A stretch of DNA of 13,295 nt from Acidobacteriota bacterium (lineage in GTDB: Bacteria > Acidobacteriota > Polarisedimenticolia > Polarisedimenticolales > Polarisedimenticolaceae): positions 1 to 13,295 of the forward strand of contig WVWW01000086.1 in assembly GCA_011773795.1 (NCBI GenBank), written 5' to 3'. Of the stretch, positions 1 to 7,354 are shown in pieces (within the stretch, counting starts at the first letter, position 1; each line of letters opens with the position of its first letter). The notes below the pieces were generated by a model, which was not told the DNA's origin, made no database searches, and worked only from the letters and a program-made list of their open reading frames with translations. The position numbers were made by a program, and so were the translations under genes.

Positions 1-696
1 ACGATCGAGTGGGAAAGCGCGGCCAAGGAGGGCGCCACGCGCAAGGCGGACGTCTATCTCCCGGCCGGCTACGACGCGTCCAGGCAATACCCGGTGGCTT
101 ACGTGCACATCGGCCAGCAGGCGCTCGAGGACGGCCTGATGAAGAACACGCTCGACCACGTCGCGGGCAAGAGCGTGCGGTCGCTGATCGCGGTGTTCAT
201 CCACTTCGACGAGGAGACGCCGGGAGACACGCGTCCGCCGGCGTACCAGAAGATGATCGTCGAGGAGTTGATCCCGCTGATCGACGAGAAGTACTCGACG
301 ATCGCCGGACGCGAGAGCCGCGTGACGATCGGCGCGGGCGACGGCGCCAACGTGGCGTTGACCACGGCGTTCATGCACTCCGACCTGTTCGGCGGGGTCG
401 GCGCGCAGTCGGCCAACCTCGGCTTCTTCGGCCCGATCTCCTTCGCGGACATGGTCAAGGGAGCCGACGAGCAGCCGATGGCGATCTACCTCGACTGGGG
501 AACCTACCACCTGCGCTCGCCGCACGAGGCGTGGGACATGTCGGTCGACAGCCGCGAGGCGTTCCGGATGCTGCGCGAGAAGGGTTACCGCCCCGCGGGC
601 GGCGAGCGTCCCGAGGGCTACGGCTGGCGTTGCTGGCGCGCCAACAGCGAGGAGCTGTTCGCCTCGCTGCTGCCGCTGATCGAACCGGAGCCGTGA
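1..696 (+). CDS. Enterochelin-esterase-like alpha/beta hydrolase, probable pseudoenzyme (5' truncated)
   Basis: The reading frame is open from base 1, so the gene begins outside the window; 231 C-terminal residues are visible. Seen: a beta-strand stretch ending PVAYVHIG, a helix-rich middle (EELIPLIDEKYSTI), then ESRVTIGAGDGANVAL and, near the end, IYLDWGTYHLRS and PEGYGWRCWR. This order matches the putative-esterase family (esterase D / enterochelin esterase-like), whose members usually carry G-x-S-x-G at the nucleophile elbow and EGHSWGNWR near the C-terminus. Here the serine position is Gly (codon 337-339) and the histidine position is Tyr (codon 619-621). The fold assignment is fairly secure; loss of hydrolase activity is inferred from these substitutions. 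The missing N-terminus could hold a signal peptide or an Ig-like/CBM48 domain. The gene stops one base before the convergent fdhD stop, with no room for a separate terminator. Confidence 0.8.
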   Translation, partial: TIEWESAAKEGATRKADVYLPAGYDASRQYPVAYVHIGQQALEDGLMKNTLDHVAGKSVRSLIAVFIHFDEETPGDTRPPAYQKMIVEELIPLIDEKYSTIAGRESRVTIGAGDGANVALTTAFMHSDLFGGVGAQSANLGFFGPISFADMVKGADEQPMAIYLDWGTYHLRSPHEAWDMSVDSREAFRMLREKGYRPAGGERPEGYGWRCWRANSEELFASLLPLIEPEP

Positions 697-697
697 T

Positions 698-1555
698 CTA
701 TCCGTCGATCCGGTTCGCCCCCGCGTAGAGGTTGAACCGCTCGCCCGACGCGAAGCCGATCAACGTCATCCCGAATCGATCGGCCATCTCGACCGCGAGA
801 CTCGACGGCGCACCGACGGCGACGATCACGGGGATCCCTGCGACCAGCGCCTTCTGCAGGATCTCGAAGCTCGCACGGCCGCTGACGACCATGCCGAACG
901 CGCCGAGCGGCGTCTCGCCGTCGAGGAAACGCCGGCCGATCAACTTGTCGACGGCGTTGTGCCGTCCGACATCCTCACGGATCTCCACGAGATCGCCGTC
1001 GGGGGTCACCAGCCCCGCCGCGTGCAGCCCACCCGTCCGATCGAAGACCGGCTGCGCCGCGCGCAAGCGATCGGGTAGCTCGTGGACGACGTCGCGAGCG
1101 AATCGCGGCACGCCGTCCTGCAGCGGCTCGATCCCCTTGACTTGAACCGCGTCGAGCGACGCCTTGCCGCAGATCCCGCAGCTCGACGTCGTGTAGAAAT
1201 GACGCTCCAGTGATTTCAGGTCGAGCTCGACGCCCGCCGCCAGATCGACACGCACGATGTTGCTCGTCTCACGACCGGGGGTCGCCGGGCCGCAAAAATC
1301 GAGCGCCTCGATCTGCGAACGATCCTTCAGGATCCCCTCGGTGTAGAGGAACCCGGCGGCCAGCTCGAAGTCGTTCCCCGGCGTCCGCATCGTGACCGAC
1401 AGGCTCCGCGCGGTGCGGGTGTCGGACGGGCCGAACGCGACGCGGATCTCCATCGGCTCCTCGACGGCCAGCAGATCGTCTTTCGCGACGCGGTCGCATC
1501 CGGGTCGCATCTCGGCGATCGGGACGCCGGCTTCGCGTTCGTCGGTGGAATCCAT
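698..1555 (-). CDS. fdhD: Formate dehydrogenase accessory sulfurtransferase FdhD
   Basis: 285 residues, the usual length for FdhD. FdhD transfers sulfur from a cysteine desulfurase to the molybdenum (bis-MGD) cofactor and is needed for active formate dehydrogenases; it acts in the cytoplasm. Seen: the N-terminal TPGNDFELAAGFLYTEGIL block, the loop SSCGICGKASLD with the diagnostic Cys pair C126/C129, the REDVGRHNAVDK block, and the C-terminal GRASFEILQKA...GIPVIVAVGAPSSLAVEMA core with GFASGERFNLY. The chosen ATG at 1555 has no Shine-Dalgarno within the normal distance. Instead a TAGAAT hexamer ends nine bases upstream, suggesting a near-leaderless mRNA. No formate dehydrogenase or other molybdoenzyme is encoded in this window, so its client must lie elsewhere. 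It is divergent from the propeller gene at 1647 and convergent with the esterase-like gene. Confidence 0.96.
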   Translation of the reverse strand: MDSTDEREAGVPIAEMRPGCDRVAKDDLLAVEEPMEIRVAFGPSDTRTARSLSVTMRTPGNDFELAAGFLYTEGILKDRSQIEALDFCGPATPGRETSNIVRVDLAAGVELDLKSLERHFYTTSSCGICGKASLDAVQVKGIEPLQDGVPRFARDVVHELPDRLRAAQPVFDRTGGLHAAGLVTPDGDLVEIREDVGRHNAVDKLIGRRFLDGETPLGAFGMVVSGRASFEILQKALVAGIPVIVAVGAPSSLAVEMADRFGMTLIGFASGERFNLYAGANRIDG

Positions 1556-1563
1556 GCCGCGGG

Positions 1564-1572
1564 GATTCTATC
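1564..1572 (-). promoter_or_regulatory. -10-like element GATAGAATC before fdhD
   Basis: On the minus strand TAGAAT (1570-1565; five of six match TATAAT) ends nine bases before the fdhD ATG. A transcript starting the usual ~7 bases downstream would have a leader of only one or two bases, which fits the absence of a Shine-Dalgarno. No good -35 is visible at 16-18 bp. The same 9-mer stands before the glycosyltransferase gene at 12102-12110. Promoter activity is inferred. Confidence 0.45.
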
Positions 1573-1582
1573 CCGCTCTCCC

Positions 1583-1611
1583 TTGACCCGCCTCCGGAGG
1601 CGGCCCAGACT
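1583..1611 (+). promoter_or_regulatory. Candidate sigma70-type promoter for the propeller gene
   Basis: TTGACC (1583-1588, five of six to TTGACA) and CAGACT (1606-1611, three of six to TATAAT, keeping the A at position 2 and the T at position 6) are separated by 17 bp. Predicted transcription start is about 1618, giving a short leader that contains the AAAGGGGCAGG ribosome binding site (1632-1642) of the gene at 1647. The spacer is almost entirely filled by the palindrome at 1588-1603. The -10 is weak, so this is a tentative call. Confidence 0.35.
1588..1603. repeat. Perfect 16-bp palindrome CCGCCTCCGGAGGCGG
   Basis: The sequence reads identically on both strands and lies in the 91-bp divergent region between fdhD and the propeller gene. 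It overlaps the spacer of the candidate promoter. Its position suits an operator for a dimeric regulator acting on one or both genes. It has no loop, so it is a poor RNA hairpin. GC-rich palindromes do arise by chance in such DNA, so function is unproven. Confidence 0.6.
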
Positions 1612-1646
1612 GGGCAACTCCAACCAACGGCAAAGGGGCAGGTGCA

Positions 1647-4600
1647 ATGAAACGATTGGTACGGCTGTGCGCGTGGATCGTCGTGCTGGCGCTGGCGTTG
1701 GCGCCCGTGGCGGACGCCAAGAAGGGCAAGAAGGGCAAGAAGGAAGACGCCGAGGCGGCCGAGGAGAAGGGCCCGTTGAACTCGGGAACCCTGTCCGGTC
1801 TGAAGTTCCGGACCATCGGGCCGGCGTTGACCTCGGGGCGCATCGGCGACATCGCGGTGTCGCCGCACGATACCGACACCTGGTTCGTGGCCGTCGCCTC
1901 CGGCGGCGTGTGGAAGACGACCAACGACGGCACGACGTTCAAGCCCGTCTTCGACGGCGAGGGCTCCTACTCGATCGGCTGCGTGACGATCGACCCGAAC
2001 GATCCCGCGGTCGTCTGGGTCGGCACCGGCGAGAACAACAGCCAGCGCAGCGTCGGCTACGGCGACGGCGTCTACAAATCCGTCGACGGCGGCAACAGCT
2101 GGGAGAACGTCGGGCTCGAGGAGTCCGAGCACATCGGCAAGATCCTGGTCGACCCGCGCGACTCCGACGTCGTCTACGTCGCGGCCCAGGGGCCGCTGTG
2201 GACTTCGGGCGGCGAGCGCGGCCTCTACAAGACGATCGACGGCGGTGAGACCTGGGAGCTCGTCCTCGAGATCAGCGAGAACACCGGCGTCACCGACGTC
2301 GTCTTCGACCCCGAAGATCCGGACGTGCTCTACGCCGCGGCCTACCAGCGCCGGCGCCGCGTGTGGACGCTGATCGACGGCGGTCCCGAGTCGGCGATCT
2401 ACAAGTCGACCGACGCGGGAGCGACGTGGGACAAGGCGGCGAAGGGCTTGCCGGAGACCGACCTCGGTCGCATCGGTCTCGCCGTGACCCCCGCCGCGCC
2501 GGACACGGTCTACGCGATCGTCGAGGCCGAGCGCGGCGAGGGCGGCTTCTACCGCTCCACGGATCGCGCGGCGACCTGGTCCAAGCAGAGCGACTACGTC
2601 AGCGGCAGCCCGCAGTACTACCAGGAGATCGTCGCCGACCCGCACGACGCCGATCGCGTCTACTCGCTGGACACCTGGATGCAGGTGACCGAAAACGCGG
2701 GCAAGTCGTTCTCAGGCGTCGGCGAGAAACACAAGCACGTCGACAACCACGCGCTGTGGATCGACCCCGACGACACCGACCACCTGATCGCCGGCTGCGA
2801 CGGCGGGATCTACGAGACCTTCGATCGCGGCGGGACCTGGCGCTACCAGGCCAACCTGCCGGTGACCCAGTTCTACCGCATCGAGCCCGACAACGACTTC
2901 CCGTTCTACAACGTCTACGGCGGCACGCAGGACAACTTCACGCTCGGCGGCCCGTCGCGCACCGTGAGCGCCAACGGCATCACCAACCGCGACTGGTTCG
3001 TGACCCTCGGCGGCGACGGCTTCGAGCCGCAGATCGACCCGGAGAACCCGGACATCATCTACTCGCAGTACCAGAACGGCGGTCTCGCGCGGTTCGACCG
3101 CGCCAGCGGCGAGTCGATCGACATCCAGCCGCAGGTGGACTACGACGAGGACCCGCTGCGCTGGAACTGGGACTCGGCGCTGATCATCAGCCCGCACTCG
3201 CCCACCCGGCTGTACTTCGCGGCGCAGCGCGTCTTCCGCAGCGACGACCGCGGCGACACCTGGACGCCGATCAGCGAAGACCTCACGCGCGGTCTCGATC
3301 GCAACCAGCTCGAGACGATGGGGCGGATCCAGAAGATCGACGCCGTCGCCAAGTCCGCCTCGACGTCGCAGTACGGCAACATCGTCGTGATGTCCGAGTC
3401 CACTCTGGAAGAGGGCTTGCTCTACGCCGGCACCGACGACGGCGTGATCCAGGTGCTCGAGGGCGACACCTGGCGCAGGATCGACAGCTTCCCCGGCATC
3501 TACGAGCTGAGCTACGTCAGCGATCTCGAGGCCAGCCTGCACGACGCGAACCGCGTCTACGCGGCGTTCGACGACCACAAGAGCGGCGACTTCAAGCCCT
3601 ACCTGCTGCGCAGCGACGACCGCGGGGCCACCTGGCGGTCGATCGCGGGCGATCTGCCCGAGCGCGGCACGGTCTACTCCGTCGCCGAGGATCACGTCAA
3701 TGAGGACCTGCTCTTCGCCGGCACGGAGTTCGGCGTCTTCTTCACCGTCGACGGGGGCAAGAAGTGGACCCGGCTGAAGGGCGGCCTGCCGGTGATCGCC
3801 GCACGAGACCTCGACATCCAACGCCGGGAGAACGATCTCGTCGTCGGCACCTTCGGCCGCGGGATCTACATCCTCGACGACTACTCCGCGCTACGCGGGA
3901 TCGACGAGGCGTCGCTCGAGGCGGGGCCGACGATCTACCCGGTCAAGCGGGCCTGGATGTTCATGCAGTCCACGCCCCTGGGTCTGCGCGGCAAGTCGTT
4001 CCAGGGCGATTCGTTTTACTCGGCGCCCAACCCGGCGGTCGGTGCGACGTTCACCTACTACATCAAGGACACGCTGGAGACGCTCAAGAAGAAGCGTCAG
4101 AAGGCCGAGAAGGAACGTGAGGAGGCCGATCAATCCTACGAGTACCCGAGCTGGGAGGACATGGAGGCGGAGGAGCGCGAGGAGAAACCGGCCGTCGTCC
4201 TCACCGTTTCCGACAGTGACGGCAACGTGGTGCGGCGTCTCAAGGGATCGACCAAGAAGGGCGTGCACCGCGCCACCTGGGACCTGCGCTACCCGTCGAT
4301 GCAACCGACGAGATTGCAACCGCCGTCGTTCAACAATCCGTTTGCCGATCCGCCACGCGGGCCGATGGTCGTGCCCGGGACGTACAGCGTCTCGCTGGCG
4401 CAGCGGGTCGACGGCGAGTGGAGCGAGCTTGCGGGCCCGGTCGAGTTCGAGACGGTCGCCCTGGGCACGGCGACGCTCGCGGCAGAGGACAAGCGGACCT
4501 TGCTCGCGTTCCAGCTCAAGGTGGCCCGGCTTCAACGCGCGGTCCTCGGCGCTGGCAGGACGATCCGTGAGGCCAACACGCGTCTCGATCATCTGAAGAA

Positions 4601-4964
4601 GGCGTACGACGATACGCCGGGCGCGGCGCCGGAGCTCGCCGACGAGATTCGCGCGCTGGAGCAGCGGCTGGCCGACATCGACAAAGAGCTGAACGGAGAT
4701 CGCGTGCGCGGCCGGCGCAACGAGCCGACGCATCGCTCGATCTCGAGACGCGTCGGACGGATCGTGTCCGCGCAATGGTCGTCCTCGTCGGCGCCGACGC
4801 AGACCAACGTCGAGGCCTATCGCATCGCCGGCAGGGCGTTCGAGAAGACGCTGGCTGCACTACGAGAGCTGGTCGAGACGGATCTCGCGAGCCTCGAGGA
4901 CCGGATGGAGCGCGCCGGGGCGCCCTGGACGCCGGGTCGTGTCCCACGCTGGAGGATGGAGTAA
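1647..4964 (+). CDS. Secreted VPS10/BNR (Asp-box) beta-propeller protein
   Basis: 1105 residues. The N-terminus is a clear Sec signal peptide (KRLVRL, a hydrophobic core WIVVLALALAP, then VADA with cleavage near residue 24), followed by a Lys-Gly-rich run and an acidic stretch. The body carries many Asp-box hairpins of the form S-x-D-x-G-x-T-W: near residues 92 (NDGTTF), 144 (SVDGGNSW), 194 (TIDGGETW), 252 (STDAGATW), 302 (STDRAATW), 390 (TFDRGGTW), 531 (SDDRGDTW), 655 (SDDRGATW) and 699 (TVDGGKKW). These are the blades of the sortilin/VPS10-like and sialidase-like propeller superfamily. After residue ~740 there is a charged Lys/Glu coiled-coil (about 809-850), a beta-sandwich-like segment (SDSDGNVVRRLKGS to VVPGTYSVSL) and a second coiled coil (about 950-1020). 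Such proteins are often labelled 'glycosyl hydrolase', but no catalytic residues can be assigned; a binding or scaffold role outside the inner membrane is as likely. The ATG is supported by AAAGGGGCAGG just upstream. Transcription probably ends at the hairpin after the stop. Confidence 0.9.
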   Translation: MKRLVRLCAWIVVLALALAPVADAKKGKKGKKEDAEAAEEKGPLNSGTLSGLKFRTIGPALTSGRIGDIAVSPHDTDTWFVAVASGGVWKTTNDGTTFKPVFDGEGSYSIGCVTIDPNDPAVVWVGTGENNSQRSVGYGDGVYKSVDGGNSWENVGLEESEHIGKILVDPRDSDVVYVAAQGPLWTSGGERGLYKTIDGGETWELVLEISENTGVTDVVFDPEDPDVLYAAAYQRRRRVWTLIDGGPESAIYKSTDAGATWDKAAKGLPETDLGRIGLAVTPAAPDTVYAIVEAERGEGGFYRSTDRAATWSKQSDYVSGSPQYYQEIVADPHDADRVYSLDTWMQVTENAGKSFSGVGEKHKHVDNHALWIDPDDTDHLIAGCDGGIYETFDRGGTWRYQANLPVTQFYRIEPDNDFPFYNVYGGTQDNFTLGGPSRTVSANGITNRDWFVTLGGDGFEPQIDPENPDIIYSQYQNGGLARFDRASGESIDIQPQVDYDEDPLRWNWDSALIISPHSPTRLYFAAQRVFRSDDRGDTWTPISEDLTRGLDRNQLETMGRIQKIDAVAKSASTSQYGNIVVMSESTLEEGLLYAGTDDGVIQVLEGDTWRRIDSFPGIYELSYVSDLEASLHDANRVYAAFDDHKSGDFKPYLLRSDDRGATWRSIAGDLPERGTVYSVAEDHVNEDLLFAGTEFGVFFTVDGGKKWTRLKGGLPVIAARDLDIQRRENDLVVGTFGRGIYILDDYSALRGIDEASLEAGPTIYPVKRAWMFMQSTPLGLRGKSFQGDSFYSAPNPAVGATFTYYIKDTLETLKKKRQKAEKEREEADQSYEYPSWEDMEAEEREEKPAVVLTVSDSDGNVVRRLKGSTKKGVHRATWDLRYPSMQPTRLQPPSFNNPFADPPRGPMVVPGTYSVSLAQRVDGEWSELAGPVEFETVALGTATLAAEDKRTLLAFQLKVARLQRAVLGAGRTIREANTRLDHLKKAYDDTPGAAPELADEIRALEQRLADIDKELNGDRVRGRRNEPTHRSISRRVGRIVSAQWSSSSAPTQTNVEAYRIAGRAFEKTLAALRELVETDLASLEDRMERAGAPWTPGRVPRWRME
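1719..1745 (+). repeat. Three in-frame copies of a 9-bp repeat (AAGAAGGGC)
   Basis: AAGAAGGGC occurs at 1719-1727 and 1728-1736, with a degenerate third copy AAGAAGGAA at 1737-1745. It encodes KKG-KKG-KKE directly after the predicted signal-peptidase site of the propeller protein. Such a tract can change length by slippage in steps of three residues without breaking the frame. Confidence 0.8.
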
Positions 4965-4966
4965 CG

Positions 4967-5021
4967 CTCGAGAAAACAGCGCCACGGGATCGGACCCCTA
5001 CCACCGATCCCGTGGCTCGAG
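4967..5021. terminator. Strong hairpin terminator after the propeller gene, possibly bidirectional
   Basis: A perfect 13-bp stem (GCCACGGGATCGG at 4981-4993 with CCGATCCCGTGGC at 5004-5016) encloses a 10-nt loop and starts 17 bases after the stop codon. CTCGAG at 4967-4972 and 5016-5021 can extend the base. On the plus strand there is no T-run after the stem. On the minus strand the stem is followed by TGTTTTC, closer to a classical intrinsic terminator. It could therefore stop transcription from either side. Confidence 0.75.
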
Positions 5022-5039
5022 TAGAGCATCACACACGGA

Positions 5040-5139
5040 AGTATCGCAGGAGCAACAACGGCCGCCCGGGGGTGGGCGAGCCGTGCCACGTCCAGCACGC
5101 CGATACGGGGAACCGAGGTTCCAAGAAGGGGGCGTATCG
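5040..5139. other. Structured non-coding stretch with three consecutive hairpins
   Basis: This is part of the 320-bp gap between the propeller and S9 peptidase genes, where no convincing coding frame is seen. Hairpins: CGCCC/GGGCG (5063-5067 with 5074-5078); CGTGC/GCACG (5082-5086 with 5095-5099); and a two-level element in which CGATACG (5101-5107) pairs with CGTATCG (5133-5139) around an inner GGAAC/GTTCC hairpin (5109-5113 with 5118-5122). GTATCG at 5041-5046 could compete for CGATAC at 5101-5106. This may be a leader structure for the S9 gene, a minus-strand small RNA ending at the hairpin 4967-5021, or GC-rich chance folding. It matches no RNA family that I recognise. Confidence 0.4.
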
Positions 5140-5233
5140 ACGAACCGAATGTAGCCGCCCGACGTGGTCCGCAAAAGGGAACGGCGCATCTCTGATCCCG
5201 ATCTCTGCCAAATAACCGGCGCGTGCCAAAAAC

Positions 5234-5276
5234 CCCCGGCTTTCCGACCTCTCTTTGCTAACGTTGGCCGGGGAGG
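5234..5276 (+). promoter_or_regulatory. Strong RBS of the S9 gene with a complementary upstream segment
   Basis: GGGGAGG (5270-5276) sits eight bases before the ATG at 5285 and decides that start over a possible in-frame TTG at 5255, because the signal peptide follows the ATG. CCCCGGC (5234-5240) is exactly complementary to GCCGGGG (5267-5273), which overlaps the start of the Shine-Dalgarno, with a 26-nt loop between them. If formed, this stem would partly hide the ribosome binding site. Whether it forms is not known. Confidence 0.4.
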
Positions 5277-5284
5277 TGTCTGAC

Positions 5285-7315
5285 ATGCGCTTCAAACTGT
5301 CCCTATTCGCCGTCGTCCTGCTCGTGATCCCTGGCGGCGCGGCGGCGGAGTCCCTTCAGCCGCTCGACGTGTTCGAGCTGGAGTGGGCCTCCGACCCGCG
5401 GATCTCTCCCGACGGCGAGCGCATCGTCTACGTCCGCAACTCGATGGACGTGATGACCGACCGGACACGCGGGCGGTTGTGGATCCTCGACATCGACGGC
5501 ACGCACCATCGGCCGTTGACTCGCGGAGACGCGAGAGAGGGCTCGCCACGCTGGTCGCCCGACGGGACACGCCTGCTCTACGTCGCAGGCGAAGAAGGGA
5601 CCCCGCAGCTCTGGGTGCGTTACATGGACAGCGGGCAGGTGGCGCGGTTGACGCAGCTCACGCGGGCTCCCGGCGGCCTCTCCTGGTCGCCGGACGGGAG
5701 TCGCATCGCCTTCACCATGCTCGTGCCGGAACAACCCGAACCCTTCGTGAAGCCGCCGAAGAAGCCCGAGGGCGCGACGTGGGCCGATCCTCCCCGCGTG
5801 ATCCGGAAGATGCTGTACAGAGCCGACGGCTCCGGTTTTCGAGAGGACGCCTACCGACAGATCTTCCTGCTCGGCGCCGAAGGCGGCACGCCGCGACAGA
5901 TCACGGACGGGCCCTACGATCACGGGACGCCGGTCTGGACCCCCGACAGCAAGCAGCTCGTCTTCTCGGCCAACCGGCGCGAGGATCGCGACGACCAACC
6001 GCGGAACAGCGAGCTGTACGTCGTCTCCGTCGGCGGGGGAGAGCCGCGTCAGCTGACGGATCGCTACGGGCCCGACGGGTCTCCGGCGGTTTCCCGCAAC
6101 GGCAAGTGGTTGGCGTGGACCGGGTACGACGACCGGCACCAGGGCTACCAGCGCAGCCGGCTCTACGTCATGCAGATCGACGGCAGCGGGCGTCGCGAGA
6201 TCGCCGCCGACTTCGCGCGCTCCATCCAGGCGCCCCGCTGGTCGGCGGACGGGAAGTCGATCTTCTTCCAGTACAACGATCGAGGGAACGGCAAGATCGG
6301 TCGCGTCAAACTCTCGGGGACGAGTGACGAGCTCGCGAGCGACCGCGGCGGCTCGATCGGCCGACCCTACGGCGGCGGGACGTACACGCTCTCGACCAAC
6401 GATCGCTTCGCCTACACCTGGACCCGCCCCGATGCTCCGGCAGAGGTCGCCGTGGGCGGCGTCGATCGCCCCGGCCGGCTGACCCGCCTCAACGACGATC
6501 TGCTGCCTCACCGCGACTTGGCCGCCGTCGAGGAGATCTGGTTCGAGTCGTCCCATGACGGTCGCCGCGTTCAGGGCTGGCTGGCCAAGCCACCGGGATT
6601 CGACCCGTCGAAGAGCTACCCGCTCATCCTCGAGATCCACGGCGGCCCGTTCGCCAACTACGGGGACCGCTTCAGCGCCGAGGTGCAGCTCTACGCGGCC
6701 GCCGGCTACGTCGTGCTCTACATCAACCCGCGCGGCAGCACCAGCTACGGCGAGGAGTTCGGCAACCTGATCCACCACGCCTACCCGGGCCACGACTACG
6801 ACGACCTGATGTCCGGCGTCGACGCGGTGATCGCCCGCGGCTACGTCGACGAGGAGCGCCTGTTCGTCACCGGCGGCAGCGGCGGCGGCGTGCTGACCGC
6901 CTGGATCGTCGGCAAGACCGATCGGTTCCGCGCCGCGGTGGTGGCCAAGCCGGTCATCCACTGGACCAGCTTCGTGCTCACCGCCGACATGTACAACGTC
7001 TTCTGGAAGTACTGGTTCCCCGGGCCGCCGTGGGAGCACCTCGAGCACTACTGGAAGCGCTCGCCGCTCTCGCTTGTGGGCAACGTCACGACACCGACGA
7101 TGCTGTTGACCGGTGAGGAAGACTGGCGCACGCCGATCGCCGAGTCCGAGCAGTACTACCAGGCGCTGCAGATCCGTGGCGTCGAGAGCGCGCTCGTCCG
7201 CATCCCCGGGGCATCGCACGGGATCGCCTCCAGGCCCAGCCGACTGATCGCCAAGGTCGCGCACATCCTCGAGTGGTTCGAGATGCACGACAGCGGTGAG
7301 GAGCGTAACGACTGA
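5285..7315 (+). CDS. Secreted S9-family serine peptidase (prolyl oligopeptidase / acylaminoacyl-peptidase type)
   Basis: 676 residues. It begins with a Sec signal peptide (RFKLSLFAVVLLVIPGGAAAE, cleavage near residue 22). An N-terminal WD40/TolB-like propeller follows, with repeated strands such as ISPDGERIVYV, WSPDGTRLLYV, WSPDGSRIAFT, WTPDSKQLVFS and WSADGKSIFFQ. The C-terminal third is the alpha/beta hydrolase domain, from YPLILEIHGGPFANYG onward. The catalytic triad is intact: Ser532 in GGSGGG, Asp613 in GEEDWRTP and His645 in GASHGIAS. S9 enzymes of this type cut short peptides after Pro, or remove N-terminal dipeptides or acylated residues; exact specificity cannot be read here. The product is expected in the periplasm or outside the cell, in peptide breakdown. 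The gene has its own strong RBS and appears to be monocistronic. Confidence 0.93.
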   Translation: MRFKLSLFAVVLLVIPGGAAAESLQPLDVFELEWASDPRISPDGERIVYVRNSMDVMTDRTRGRLWILDIDGTHHRPLTRGDAREGSPRWSPDGTRLLYVAGEEGTPQLWVRYMDSGQVARLTQLTRAPGGLSWSPDGSRIAFTMLVPEQPEPFVKPPKKPEGATWADPPRVIRKMLYRADGSGFREDAYRQIFLLGAEGGTPRQITDGPYDHGTPVWTPDSKQLVFSANRREDRDDQPRNSELYVVSVGGGEPRQLTDRYGPDGSPAVSRNGKWLAWTGYDDRHQGYQRSRLYVMQIDGSGRREIAADFARSIQAPRWSADGKSIFFQYNDRGNGKIGRVKLSGTSDELASDRGGSIGRPYGGGTYTLSTNDRFAYTWTRPDAPAEVAVGGVDRPGRLTRLNDDLLPHRDLAAVEEIWFESSHDGRRVQGWLAKPPGFDPSKSYPLILEIHGGPFANYGDRFSAEVQLYAAAGYVVLYINPRGSTSYGEEFGNLIHHAYPGHDYDDLMSGVDAVIARGYVDEERLFVTGGSGGGVLTAWIVGKTDRFRAAVVAKPVIHWTSFVLTADMYNVFWKYWFPGPPWEHLEHYWKRSPLSLVGNVTTPTMLLTGEEDWRTPIAESEQYYQALQIRGVESALVRIPGASHGIASRPSRLIAKVAHILEWFEMHDSGEERND

Positions 7316-7327
7316 TCCACCTTGCCG

Positions 7328-7354
7328 CGTGGGTGTCCACGAGCCAGCGGCTCG
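7328..7354 (+). terminator. Overlapping hairpins after the S9 peptidase gene
   Basis: CGTGG/CCACG (7328-7332 with 7337-7341) and CGAGCC/GGCTCG (7340-7345 with 7349-7354) lie 12 bases past the stop codon and overlap by two bases, so they partly exclude each other. There is no T-run. They are the best candidates for ending the S9 transcript but could also serve as a 3' stabilising structure. The rest of the 161-bp gap (7355-7476) holds a small GATTC/GAATC repeat (7378-7390) and the next promoter. Confidence 0.35.

Noticed and set aside
5109..5122. Possible tRNA T-arm, because of GGTTCC next to GGAACC
   Set aside because: No acceptor stem, anticodon arm or CCA end could be found around it. It fits better as the inner hairpin of the structured intergenic element.
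5255..5284. TTG start giving a ten-residue extension of the S9 peptidase
   Set aside because: The ATG at 5285 has an ideal GGGGAGG site and is followed at once by a signal peptide. The extension would cover that site and bury the signal.
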